In this document: piece after piece, positions 15,911 to 24,020 of the stretch
Layout: the number at the start of each line of letters is the position of its first letter
Numbering within the stretch: position 1 is the stretch's first letter
Assembly (NCBI GenBank): GCA_016218105.1
Contig: JACRET010000020.1
Location: 1 to 50,872, forward strand
DNA: 50,872 nucleotides
Source of the DNA: Deltaproteobacteria bacterium
GTDB taxonomy: Bacteria; Desulfobacterota; GWC2-55-46
Reading direction: 5' to 3'
Notes under the pieces: model-generated
Database searches by the model: none
Seen by the model: only the letters and a program-made list of their open reading frames with translations
What the model was told of the DNA's origin: nothing
Program-made: the position numbers and the translations under genes

Positions 15911-16867
15911 CTAAAAAACCCTTTTAAAAGAGAGCGAAAACGAAAAATCCGGCGCCCCTGAAACGCCAGGATCCTCTGTGAACGTAAATTCATAAAGGCC
16001 TGCTCCTGCGCCATACCTTCCTCCAAGCGAAAGGAGCACACCGTTTCTGTCTAACTCCGCTATCCCGGTAGAAGGGTAGGGGGATGTCTCTAAATACAGC
16101 TGGCCGATAAGAGACAATTCTTTATAGAGCGCCGCCTCTATCGCGGCGCCGAGGAATATATACTCCTTCAGTTCGATCGTATTTTCTCCTTTAAGGTCTC
16201 CGGGGAAAAAGATGCCGGCATTCCCGTAAAGAGTGAAGCGCTCTCCTAATCTTTTATCGAGCAGTACCAAGGCCCCGGCATCTAAAGACCCGTTACCATA
16301 GCCTTCCCCGGCATCCCCCGACGGAAGCTCTATCGTTGCCATAAGGCTTACGGCCGGGTCTTCTGAGATGGCCCTTTTAATGGTAAGCCTTAAGTCCCCG
16401 GGGCCGACCCCGCCCCCTTTGCCGCTTATTATGGCAGTCCCGTTCTTTTTTACGCTATAGAGAAAATCGTTGTCAGGACGGTTGGACCTTCCGTAATCAG
16501 GAAATCCAAACGCGCTGTGATAAGCATCCAGAGGGGCGTCGAGGAAACCGGAGTTTAAGCTCAGGAAAGGGAGTTCGGCCCCAAGCTCCAGGTTGCCCGA
16601 AACCTTTTTCCTGTACCGTAGCGACAGCTCCGTAACCTCCATATCCAGCCCTATCGACCACTCTGCCGATTCTTTAACAAGATAGACGCTCGAGTGTGAA
16701 AGCGTAGCGCTAAAGGAGGTCTCAAGCGCTGCCTTTTCAAAGTAAGGGGTGTTTAGATGGGTAAATAAAGGGAATTGGTTTTTATACAGGAGAGGGCCGC
16801 CCGAAGACTCAGCAAACGCAGTCGTCGAACATAGTATGAAAAGGGCCAGGAGGAGTTTTTTTATCAA
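15911..16867 (-). CDS. DUF3187-like outer-membrane beta-barrel protein
   Basis: Predicted exported beta-barrel of about 318 residues. From the TTG at 16867 the protein starts with a clean signal peptide (IKKLLLALFILCSTTAFA, then ESSGG). The upstream in-frame ATG at 16969 would add 34 residues that are encoded by the dispersed repeat, so I reject it. The mature part begins NQFPLFTHLNTPYFEKA and contains GFPDYGRSNRPDNDFLYSV, which I associate with the DUF3187 family. Alternating beta strands follow and the chain ends in FSFSLSFKRVF, with terminal Phe as a BAM signal. Function is unknown. The start is a weak TTG with no clear ribosome site. Confidence 0.68.
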   Translation of the reverse strand: MIKKLLLALFILCSTTAFAESSGGPLLYKNQFPLFTHLNTPYFEKAALETSFSATLSHSSVYLVKESAEWSIGLDMEVTELSLRYRKKVSGNLELGAELPFLSLNSGFLDAPLDAYHSAFGFPDYGRSNRPDNDFLYSVKKNGTAIISGKGGGVGPGDLRLTIKRAISEDPAVSLMATIELPSGDAGEGYGNGSLDAGALVLLDKRLGERFTLYGNAGIFFPGDLKGENTIELKEYIFLGAAIEAALYKELSLIGQLYLETSPYPSTGIAELDRNGVLLSLGGRYGAGAGLYEFTFTEDPGVSGAPDFSFSLSFKRVF

Positions 16868-16886
16868 TTTATATATCCAAGGGAAA

Positions 16887-17009
16887 ATTGAAGCTCCCCG
16901 CGGCAAGCCGCGGGGAATCTTCGATATGTAATGAAACAATTTCCATTCGCTCGCTTGACCCCGCAGCAAGCTGCGGCTGCGCAGGGAATGCGCTCGCTAT
17001 GCATATTCA
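16887..17009 (-). repeat. Hairpin-rich dispersed repeat, copy 2 (inverted relative to copy 1)
   Basis: Reverse-oriented match to 12061-12177, with the same three identical blocks (16985-16998, 16917-16932, 16887-16899). It has two well-formed stem-loops, CCCCGCGG-CAAG-CCGCGGGG (16896-16915) and CCGCAG-CAAG-CTGCGG (16961-16976). Both have a CAAG loop. It lies in the 360-base gap between the DUF3187-like gene and fliK. Confidence 0.85.
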
Positions 17010-17164
17010 GGCCGTCAACTTGAGCGTTTTAATACAGTACAGGAAAAAAATACTTGTATAAAGGGAAAATTGTGCCCAGGCAATATTGGATAGGGCGATA
17101 CGGCAGGTCTCTAGCGTATTTCATAAGTTGTTGTTTTTATTTGTTAATTTTCAAATATTGCATG

Positions 17165-17180
17165 TTGGCATGCATATTGC
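17165..17180 (+). promoter_or_regulatory. Sigma-54-type (-24/-12) promoter of the flagellar operon
   Basis: TTGGCATGCATATTGC has the invariant GG and GC separated by exactly 10 bases, matching the TGGCAC-N5-TTGC consensus with one change (T for C). It ends 47 bases before the fliK start. Flagellar rod/hook genes are often under sigma-54 with an FlgR/FleQ-like activator. The rest of the 16868-17227 gap holds only the repeat; I saw no obvious activator site. Confidence 0.75.
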
Positions 17181-17227
17181 TAAATCACTTGGGCAGGTGA
17201 TTGTAACCAAATCCAGGATGGTAGAAG

Positions 17228-19102
17228 ATGGAAATCTCATTTTTTGAAGCAGTCCCGGTCGAAGTACAAAGGACAGAGGAGTCTACGAAACCCCCTGTAG
17301 AGGCAGGGACAGGGGAGTCATTTTCAGAGGTTCTGGAATCAGTCTCTGTAAAGGAAACGGCAGAGGATAAGGTTTCCGCGGCAGATGAGAAAAAGGTCGT
17401 AGTTTCCGGCAAGCCTGAGATCAAAGTCGAAAAACTGCCGGAGGAGGAAACTGCGGAAACTGCCGTTTCCTTTATGCCGGTTCCGTACGCGCCCAGTATG
17501 GATTTGAATCGGGTAAGTTTTGAGGATGCCGGCGCTGATGCCGGGATATCATTCAAAGACGCGGATGTAAACGTTTCGGGCATCGAGGATTTTGATGTCA
17601 CGGAGAATACCCTTGCGAATGCCGGAGCGTCAGAGGTTCCTGACTCCCTGGCCTATGGCAGCGCAGAGGAGAGCGGTTCACTGGAAACCGGGTTGGAATT
17701 GGAAATACCAGCGCATGAAATAGTCAATACAATACCGGAAAAAGACGGAATAGATACGGATTCTGAAGGCGGCAGAGAGTCTTTTTATAAGGATTTTGCC
17801 CCGTCTTTATATAGTAACGGTAATCTGCATTTTTCGTCTTTTATGCCGACCCGGACTGAAACAGGCGGGATTGAAATAGGCGAGGCGGTCGATTCGGATA
17901 CGGCAGAGAAAAGCCTCTTTACCGGCACGACCGGTCTAAACAGCGTCTCAAATGATATGCCTGGCTTGAAGCCCGGGGTATCCGGAGAAGAAACCTTAGA
18001 GAGAAATGACCTCCCCTCATCGTCATCAAAGGCCCATAACATTCATACGTTCATCCCTGAGCTTGAAGGCCAGGGGGCTTCCAACCGGCTTGATAACGCC
18101 GCGGAGGCATCTGAAATCTCTTCTGTGAACTCCGGGGCTGATGTGGATGATTTTGATGCTGCACAGTCCGCGAGTATGAATAACGTTACGGACAAAACAC
18201 CGGCGGCCCCTCAACTGACCGTTTTTGAAAATCCCATTAAACCTGCCTCGAATCTTCAACAGACCCCTGCCGGGATCACTGCCGCGGGTGAAAATAATGC
18301 CAGGGTCCCTGATGCGGATGAAAATAATATTGATATGTCTGTGGCAAAAGATGGACTTACAGGCTACGCCGGAAGAGCGGAAGGGTCAAGGAAACTTGAT
18401 GGCTCTTTGGAATTTAATGGAGGGGAGCAGAAAACCGATACAGCCGATCCTGAAATATCCATGGCTAAGGGATCAGAGGCTCCGGGATATCGTAATGATT
18501 TCATGGGTGATGAAGGCGGAACTGGTGAGTTCGACATGAAAAAGACAGAGGCGGCGCTGGACGCCAGGTTCGGGCTTACCGGGGCTGTTAACGAGAACAA
18601 AAACCCGTTTGAAGCGGTTCTGGAAGCGAAGATCGCGCCTGTTGAATCAGGCGACCTTTATGAGAAATTGGATCAAGGCGTAAAGATGACCATCAGGGAC
18701 GGTGGTGAGGTCAGGCTTAAGCTCAATCCTGAACATTTAGGCGAACTCAATATAAAGCTCAACGTGGCGGAGGGCAGGGTATCGGCTGATGTGCTCGTGG
18801 ACAGCGCCGATGTAAAGGCCATGCTTGATGCCGATTCAGGAAGGCTCAAAGAGATATTCAGCTCAAACGGGCTTACGCTTGAGAAGTATACCGTAGAGGT
18901 AAATACGGGGGGGACTGATTTAAACGATGCCAGGCATTCCGGCAGCGGCTCATGGGACAATCGTGGCGCATCCGAGGGCAGGGGGGGCGAACGCCTGTCC
19001 TTCAATAATATCGAATCGCGAGTTGAGCCGAAGGCGGAGCCGCTTTACAAGCGCGCCTATGAGAGCCGCGGCGGCAACGGCGGCGTAGATGTATTTATAT
19101 AG
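17228..19102 (+). CDS. fliK: Flagellar hook-length control protein FliK
   Basis: FliK measures hook length and switches the flagellar export gate from hook to filament substrates. The 624-residue protein has the expected two-part form: a long, low-complexity, acidic Glu/Asp/Ser/Ala-rich N-terminal ruler (about 1-470), and a compact C-terminal hook-length domain. The latter includes VRLKLNPEHLGELNIKL near 493-510 and SGRLKEIFSSNGLTLEKYTVEV near 537-558, with the family's LxPxxLGxxxxxL motif. It is longer than the enteric protein (about 400), as is common elsewhere. It is the first gene behind the -24/-12 promoter, and flgD and flgE follow, a standard rod/hook order. The rapidly evolving N-terminal part makes the exact ATG uncertain. 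Confidence 0.92.
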   Translation: MEISFFEAVPVEVQRTEESTKPPVEAGTGESFSEVLESVSVKETAEDKVSAADEKKVVVSGKPEIKVEKLPEEETAETAVSFMPVPYAPSMDLNRVSFEDAGADAGISFKDADVNVSGIEDFDVTENTLANAGASEVPDSLAYGSAEESGSLETGLELEIPAHEIVNTIPEKDGIDTDSEGGRESFYKDFAPSLYSNGNLHFSSFMPTRTETGGIEIGEAVDSDTAEKSLFTGTTGLNSVSNDMPGLKPGVSGEETLERNDLPSSSSKAHNIHTFIPELEGQGASNRLDNAAEASEISSVNSGADVDDFDAAQSASMNNVTDKTPAAPQLTVFENPIKPASNLQQTPAGITAAGENNARVPDADENNIDMSVAKDGLTGYAGRAEGSRKLDGSLEFNGGEQKTDTADPEISMAKGSEAPGYRNDFMGDEGGTGEFDMKKTEAALDARFGLTGAVNENKNPFEAVLEAKIAPVESGDLYEKLDQGVKMTIRDGGEVRLKLNPEHLGELNIKLNVAEGRVSADVLVDSADVKAMLDADSGRLKEIFSSNGLTLEKYTVEVNTGGTDLNDARHSGSGSWDNRGASEGRGGERLSFNNIESRVEPKAEPLYKRAYESRGGNGGVDVFI

Positions 19103-19126
19103 ATTATAATTTGAAAGGGCGAGAAT

Positions 19127-19134
19127 AAAGGAGG
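19127..19134 (+). promoter_or_regulatory. Strong ribosome binding site of flgD
   Basis: AAAGGAGG, four bases before the flgD ATG. A similar AAAGGAGG precedes flgE, which agrees with the high protein demand of hook assembly. Confidence 0.7.
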
Positions 19135-19138
19135 CTAT

Positions 19139-19801
19139 ATGATAGACGCCGTAAGTTCCTCAACCACAAGCAGTACAACCAGTTCCACCACCAGCGCCAC
19201 AAGCTCAACGGAAGTGCTCGGTAAGGAGGACTTCCTGAAGCTTCTTGTGACCCAGCTGGAGAACCAGGACCCGCTAGAACCGACAGACAATACCGAGTTC
19301 GTGGCGCAGCTGGCGCAGTTCAGCACGCTTGAGGGCATCACGAACCTCAATGACACGATGGACACTGTATCGACCAACATATCATCCATGCAGAAGTGGA
19401 GCCTCTCTGATCTGATAGACAAGAGCGTGAAATACGAGGGCAATAAATTCAGCTACTCAGGCTCAAGCGTAGACCTTGGCTATACGCTCGATTCCGACGC
19501 ATCGACCGTAACGGTATCCATCTACGACAGCAGCGGAAATCTCGTGAAGAAGGTAGACCAGGGCGCCGAGGAGGCCGGGACATACGAGATAAGCTGGGAC
19601 GGCACTGACGATAGCGGCAACGCTTCAGAGAGCGGCACATACAAGATATCGATATCCGCCGCTGACGCTAACGGAGATTCGGTAGGCACCACGACATATG
19701 TGACGGGCAAGGTGTCGAGCGTGACATACGGCTCGGATGAGACAGCGATTTCTGTAGGCAGCTCAACAATAACCCAGGACGAGATCCTTGAGATCTACTA
19801 A
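19139..19801 (+). CDS. flgD: Flagellar hook-capping protein FlgD
   Basis: FlgD caps the growing hook and lets FlgE subunits polymerise; it is exported and not kept in the finished flagellum. In 220 residues it shows a Ser/Thr-rich disordered start (about 4-23), the conserved N-terminal export/capping motif LGKEDFLKLLVTQLENQDPL at about 25-44 with the following NTEFVAQLAQFSTLEG, and an Ig-like FlgD domain with the signature WDGTDDSGN and SGTYKISISA near 148-170. It sits between fliK and flgE with short gaps. The small flagellar gene often found between flgD and flgE in other bacteria is absent. Confidence 0.95.
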   Translation: MIDAVSSSTTSSTTSSTTSATSSTEVLGKEDFLKLLVTQLENQDPLEPTDNTEFVAQLAQFSTLEGITNLNDTMDTVSTNISSMQKWSLSDLIDKSVKYEGNKFSYSGSSVDLGYTLDSDASTVTVSIYDSSGNLVKKVDQGAEEAGTYEISWDGTDDSGNASESGTYKISISAADANGDSVGTTTYVTGKVSSVTYGSDETAISVGSSTITQDEILEIY

Positions 19802-19816
19802 AAGGAGGGAATAAAA

Positions 19817-21469
19817 ATGCAGTCAGCATTATACACAGGCGTAAGCGGCTTAAACGCGAATATGTCGGAGCTTTCCGTAATAGGAAATAACATCTCTAAC
19901 GTGAATACGGTAGGATTCAAGTCCAGCAGGGTCAACTTCGAGGACATCCTCAGCCAGACACTCACAGGGTCGAGCAACCAGATAGGCGTAGGCGTGACCG
20001 TGAGCAGCATCCAGAAGATGTTCACTCAGGGCGATTTTGAAACGACAAGCAACGAACTTGACATGGCCATAAGCGGAGACGGGTTTTTCGTGGTGGAAGA
20101 CCCTGTTCTCGGCACTACATACTATTCAAGGGCCGGACAGTTCGAACTGGACAAGGACGGATATATCGTAAACCAGGACGGTCTGAGGCTTCAGGGATAC
20201 GTGGCTGATACATCGGGCGAACTTACAAATACCCTTACTGACCTCCAGCTTACGACAAAGACTATCGACCCCAGCGCCACTACAAGCACGGACCTTACGG
20301 CGAACCTCGATTCAAATTCCTCCATAACAGGTTTCGTATTCACATCAGGGACTGACGATGTGATACGCTTCAGCATAGACGGCGGCACCACTTATCTTAC
20401 GGCAAGCCTTGTGACGGATGGCGGGCTTTCATCAGGCTCGGCATACACGGGCGAGGAAGTAGCCGCCGCGGTACAGGCCGCTCTAGAGGCCGCAAACGGC
20501 GCTGCCGATACATACACGGTCACTTATGACGACCAGACCGGGTACTTTACGGTCACAAACGACACAGGCAACGCCAATTCGCTCCTCCTTGACTGGGGCA
20601 ACGCCGCCTCGACGGCATCGTCACTTCTGGGCTACAGCACCTCGACCGCGGCCCTCGCAGCCGGTTCAACCAGCACCAGCGCAGCGGCGGCCGGCGCGTT
20701 CTCGCTCTCCCAGGCCGGGGATACATCAAACTTCTCCACCCCGATAACCGTATACGACTCACTCGGCAACTCCCATGTCGTAACGATGTATTTCAGGAAA
20801 TCGTCTCTTGATTCCACCGGCAATACATGGGAGTGGTACGCCGTAGTCGACGAGGCCGACTCTACGAGCGGCACTACCGAGATACAGGCGCAGGGTACCG
20901 TGTCATTTGACAGCAGCGGAGCCTTATATTCCGAATCAGCCGTTACTTATGCCACAGGCGGGTTCGATTTCACCGGCGGCGCGGCTCAGAACCAGTCCAT
21001 ATCATTCGACTTCGGCACAAGTACGGTTGAGGGCGGCACCGGCACTGACGGCACGACCCAATACGCCACGTCATCCGGCGTTTCGTCCCTTACGCAGGAC
21101 GGTTATTCATCCGGTTCGCTTGAGTCCATAAGCATAGACCAGGACGGCGTCATCACCGGGACGTTCTCGAACGGCAAGGAGCTTACGCTTGCGCAGGTGG
21201 TCCTTGCAAGCTTCTCTAACTCGGGAGGCCTCGCGAGCGCGGGAAGCAACTTATACACAGAGACTTACGAGTCCGGACAGGCCCTCTACGGCGAGGCTGG
21301 AAGCTCGGGCAGGGGCACCGTGCAGTCAAGCACCCTGGAGCTTTCGAACGTGGACATAGCCGAGGAGTTCGTCAACATGATAACCGCCCAGAGGGGGTTC
21401 CAGGCGAATTCGAAGGTCATTACGACCACGGACGAAGTGCTTGCCGAAATAGTCAATCTGAAACGTTAG
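19817..21469 (+). CDS. flgE: Flagellar hook protein FlgE
   Basis: Structural subunit of the extracellular hook. The 550-residue chain has the rod/hook N-terminal motif SALYTGVSGLNANMSELSV and NNISNVNTVGFKSSR (about 3-38), and the matching C-terminal motif VDIAEEFVNMITAQRGFQAN with KVITTTDEVLAEIVNLKR at the end. The two helical ends form the coiled-coil core. The central Ser/Thr/Gly-rich region (about 150-450) is the surface D1/D2 part and is larger than in the ~400-residue enteric protein. Last gene of the operon; a terminator follows 20 bases later. Confidence 0.95.
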   Translation: MQSALYTGVSGLNANMSELSVIGNNISNVNTVGFKSSRVNFEDILSQTLTGSSNQIGVGVTVSSIQKMFTQGDFETTSNELDMAISGDGFFVVEDPVLGTTYYSRAGQFELDKDGYIVNQDGLRLQGYVADTSGELTNTLTDLQLTTKTIDPSATTSTDLTANLDSNSSITGFVFTSGTDDVIRFSIDGGTTYLTASLVTDGGLSSGSAYTGEEVAAAVQAALEAANGAADTYTVTYDDQTGYFTVTNDTGNANSLLLDWGNAASTASSLLGYSTSTAALAAGSTSTSAAAAGAFSLSQAGDTSNFSTPITVYDSLGNSHVVTMYFRKSSLDSTGNTWEWYAVVDEADSTSGTTEIQAQGTVSFDSSGALYSESAVTYATGGFDFTGGAAQNQSISFDFGTSTVEGGTGTDGTTQYATSSGVSSLTQDGYSSGSLESISIDQDGVITGTFSNGKELTLAQVVLASFSNSGGLASAGSNLYTETYESGQALYGEAGSSGRGTVQSSTLELSNVDIAEEFVNMITAQRGFQANSKVITTTDEVLAEIVNLKR

Positions 21470-21489
21470 TAGAACAGGTTATAAACCAG

Positions 21490-21523
21490 GACGGGGCATG
21501 CTTCGGCACGCCCCGTCTTTTTT
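21490..21523 (+). terminator. Rho-independent terminator after flgE
   Basis: GACGGGGC pairs with GCCCCGTC, with an inner TGC-TTCG-GCA stable tetraloop, followed by six Ts. It separates the flagellar operon from the polysaccharide locus. The rest of the 21470-21755 gap is AT-rich with no other feature that I can support. Confidence 0.93.
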
Positions 21524-21755
21524 AGCTGAAAATCCGCGCGCGAGAGGTTCTTTCCCCAGATAGCCCCCTGTTTGTCTCTTAAGCCTTTTTGCATCCTGAT
21601 ATTCAAAAAAATCCCGTTTTTCCCTTTTAAAAGAAATCTTTTTAGTTTGAATTGCAGGATGTTTTCTGTTATTGTCTAAAATTAGTGTTTCAAGCCTCTG
21701 TTCAATTCCTAAGTACCTGAAAATAAAACTTAAATGACAAGGGTAATATAATCTC

Positions 21756-23207
21756 ATGGAAAGCTCAAAGCGCTCGAAAAGGACAAGGAAATCCGGAGGT
21801 GTATACGCGGCTATACTTGCCGGCGGCATAGGCAGCCGGTTCTGGCCTTTAAGCAGGGAAACCACGCCAAAGCAGCTCTTGAAGGTGGTGGGCGACGAGA
21901 GCCTGCTTAAGTCCACGATAAGACGGCTGAGCCCTCTTGTCCCTTCCGACAGAGTCCTTATAGTCACTAACGCGAGGCAGGCCGAGATCATAAGGCTCCA
22001 TTTATCTTACGGCGGCGATGGCAAGGCTTTAAAACCAGGATACATTGTCGAGCCGCTGGGTAAAAATACCGCCGCGGCCATAGCCCTTGCCGCGTTCGAT
22101 ATTTACAGAAAAGATCCCGAGGGCATAATGGCGATACTGCCCGCGGACCATATAATCAAAGACGGCAAATCCTTCAGGGCCACTGTCAAGGCCGCGATAG
22201 AAGCGGCAAGGGAAGGGCACCTCGTTACTTTCGGCATAGTCCCTACCTCCCCTGAAACGGGTTACGGCTATATAAAGGCAGGCGCAAAGGCCGTAAGCAG
22301 GATAAACGGCTACAGCGTTAAGCCGGTGGAAAGGTTTGTCGAGAAGCCAGACATAAAGAGGGCGAGGAAATATCTCGCCAGCGGCGGATACTTCTGGAAC
22401 AGCGGCATCTTCCTCTGGAAGGCCGCCAGGATACTGGACGAGATAAAGACCTATCTGCCTGAGGTCTACAATGGTCTGGACTCCGCCAACAGCCCGGCTG
22501 AGACCGCGGAGGCTTACAAGGGCTTTAAGGATATTTCCATAGACCACGCTATCCTGGAGAAGGCGAAAGACGTGGTCGTGATCCCCGCTGATTTTCCCTG
22601 GTCTGACATGGGCACATGGAGTTCATTCGGGGAGATACTGGAGCCGGATGAGAACGGAAATATAGTAAAAGGCCGTGTCGTCGACATCGGATCGGAGAAT
22701 TCGATAATAATAGGCTGCGACAGGGCTGTGGCCACGATAGGGCTTAAGGACTTTATACTCGTGGATACGCCGGATGCGACCCTTGTATGCCCGAAGGAAA
22801 GGGCGCAAGAGGTAAAGGAAGTAGTAAATATACTTAAGAAAAAGAAGTATATCGAGCACGAGGTGCACAAGACCGTCGAGAGGCCCTGGGGCTCTTTTAC
22901 CTTACTTGAGCATGGCGAAGGATATAAGATAAAGAAGATCCGCGTTGAGCCCGGACGCAGGCTGAGCCTTCAGCTCCACAAGTACCGCAGCGAGCACTGG
23001 GTCGTTATTACAGGCGTGGCCAGGGTGCAAAGGGGCGAGGAGACAGTGGATATCGCCATAAACCAGTCTACATATATACCAAGGGGGGTCAAGCACAGGC
23101 TTGAGAATCCGGGGGAGACACCGCTTGAGATAATAGAGGTGCAGAACGGAGAGTACGTCGAAGAAGGGGACATAGTGCGGTTCGACGACGATTTCGAGAG
23201 AAAGTAG
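21756..23207 (+). CDS. manC: Mannose-1-phosphate guanylyltransferase / mannose-6-phosphate isomerase
   Basis: Bifunctional enzyme (ManC/AlgA/CpsB type) that makes GDP-mannose, precursor of mannose, rhamnose, fucose and related residues in polysaccharides. The 483-residue chain has an N-terminal nucleotidyltransferase domain with the signature LAGGIGSRFWPLSRETTPKQ at 21-40 and later FVEKPD and NSGIFLWKA. The C-terminal cupin phosphomannose-isomerase domain (about 370-480) has ERPWGSF near 373, LQLHKYRSEHWVV near 403-415 and IPRGVKHRLEN near 441-451. The ribosome site is weak, and the basic first ~12 residues are unusual for the family. As first gene of the polysaccharide locus it implies GDP-mannose-derived sugars in the product. 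Confidence 0.93.
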   Translation: MESSKRSKRTRKSGGVYAAILAGGIGSRFWPLSRETTPKQLLKVVGDESLLKSTIRRLSPLVPSDRVLIVTNARQAEIIRLHLSYGGDGKALKPGYIVEPLGKNTAAAIALAAFDIYRKDPEGIMAILPADHIIKDGKSFRATVKAAIEAAREGHLVTFGIVPTSPETGYGYIKAGAKAVSRINGYSVKPVERFVEKPDIKRARKYLASGGYFWNSGIFLWKAARILDEIKTYLPEVYNGLDSANSPAETAEAYKGFKDISIDHAILEKAKDVVVIPADFPWSDMGTWSSFGEILEPDENGNIVKGRVVDIGSENSIIIGCDRAVATIGLKDFILVDTPDATLVCPKERAQEVKEVVNILKKKKYIEHEVHKTVERPWGSFTLLEHGEGYKIKKIRVEPGRRLSLQLHKYRSEHWVVITGVARVQRGEETVDIAINQSTYIPRGVKHRLENPGETPLEIIEVQNGEYVEEGDIVRFDDDFERK

Positions 23208-23225
23208 GCGCCCGAAAGAACACAG

Positions 23226-24020
23226 ATGCAGAATATAAAATCCATCGTCAAGGACTTCTCGAGAATATTTCAATACAAAAGCCTCATATGGATGCTGGTC
23301 GCGAAGGAGCTCAAGGCTCGTTACAGGGGGACATTTTTCGGCTTCCTGTGGTCTTTTCTGAACCCTCTGCTGGCCATGCTTACGTATGTGCTCGTCTTCT
23401 CCATCTATATGAAGGTACAGATGGAGAACTACAGCGTATTCCTCTTAAGCGGGCTGCTTCCCTGGTTCTGGTTCTCCTCCGCCGTAAACGAAGCGTCAAA
23501 TTCGATCATAGCCAACGGGGGCCTCATCAAGAAGATATCGATGCCGATGGAGATATTTCCACTCGTCTATGTTGCTTCGAATCTGCTTAATTTTATCCTT
23601 AGCATCCCCGTCCTCCTCGCGCTTCTATTTATCATGAAGGTGCATGTGGGGCCGGCCCTCTTGGTCTTTCCGGTGCTCGTATTTATCCAGTTTATCTTCA
23701 CGTTCGGATTTGCCCTGATCGTATCTTCCGTAACGGTCAAGTTCAGGGATTTTCTTTACCTGATACCAAACGTCATACAGATATGGTATTTCCTTACTCC
23801 CATAATGTATCCGGCCACGGTCATCCCCGAGAAGTACGCATTCTTCCTGAAGCTCAATCCGTTCGCGCAGTTCGCCGTGGCGTATCAGGATATATTCCTT
23901 CATAACAGGTTCCCATCGTTCTCATGCCTGCTGAACTCTGCCGCGTTCTCCTGCTTTTTCATGATAATCGGAATATTTATTTTCCAGGGCTTCAAACAAT
24001 CATTCCCTGAAGAGGTCTGA
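23226..24020 (+). CDS. wzm: ABC-2 polysaccharide exporter permease (Wzm-like)
   Basis: Integral inner-membrane permease of 264 residues that forms the export channel for lipid-linked polysaccharide. The N-terminus carries the family's cytoplasmic connecting helix LVAKELKARYRGTFFGFLWSFLNPLL (21-46), then about six transmembrane helices (for example FGFALIVSSVTV and LLPWFWFSSAV). KLNPFAQFAVAYQDIFLHNR near 208-227 is also typical. Its stop and the ATG of the ATP-binding subunit share one base (TGATG), so the two subunits are made together. Works with the Wzt partner to move finished O-antigen-type chains to the periplasm. Confidence 0.93.
   Translation: MQNIKSIVKDFSRIFQYKSLIWMLVAKELKARYRGTFFGFLWSFLNPLLAMLTYVLVFSIYMKVQMENYSVFLLSGLLPWFWFSSAVNEASNSIIANGGLIKKISMPMEIFPLVYVASNLLNFILSIPVLLALLFIMKVHVGPALLVFPVLVFIQFIFTFGFALIVSSVTVKFRDFLYLIPNVIQIWYFLTPIMYPATVIPEKYAFFLKLNPFAQFAVAYQDIFLHNRFPSFSCLLNSAAFSCFFMIIGIFIFQGFKQSFPEEV

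Noticed and set aside
21747-21752. TATAAT hexamer just before manC
   Set aside because: It lies 4 bases from the ATG, so transcription would start inside the gene, and there is no -35 box at a suitable distance.
22029-22547. 172-codon antisense frame inside manC
   Set aside because: manC is unambiguous; the antisense frame has no start signal or motif.
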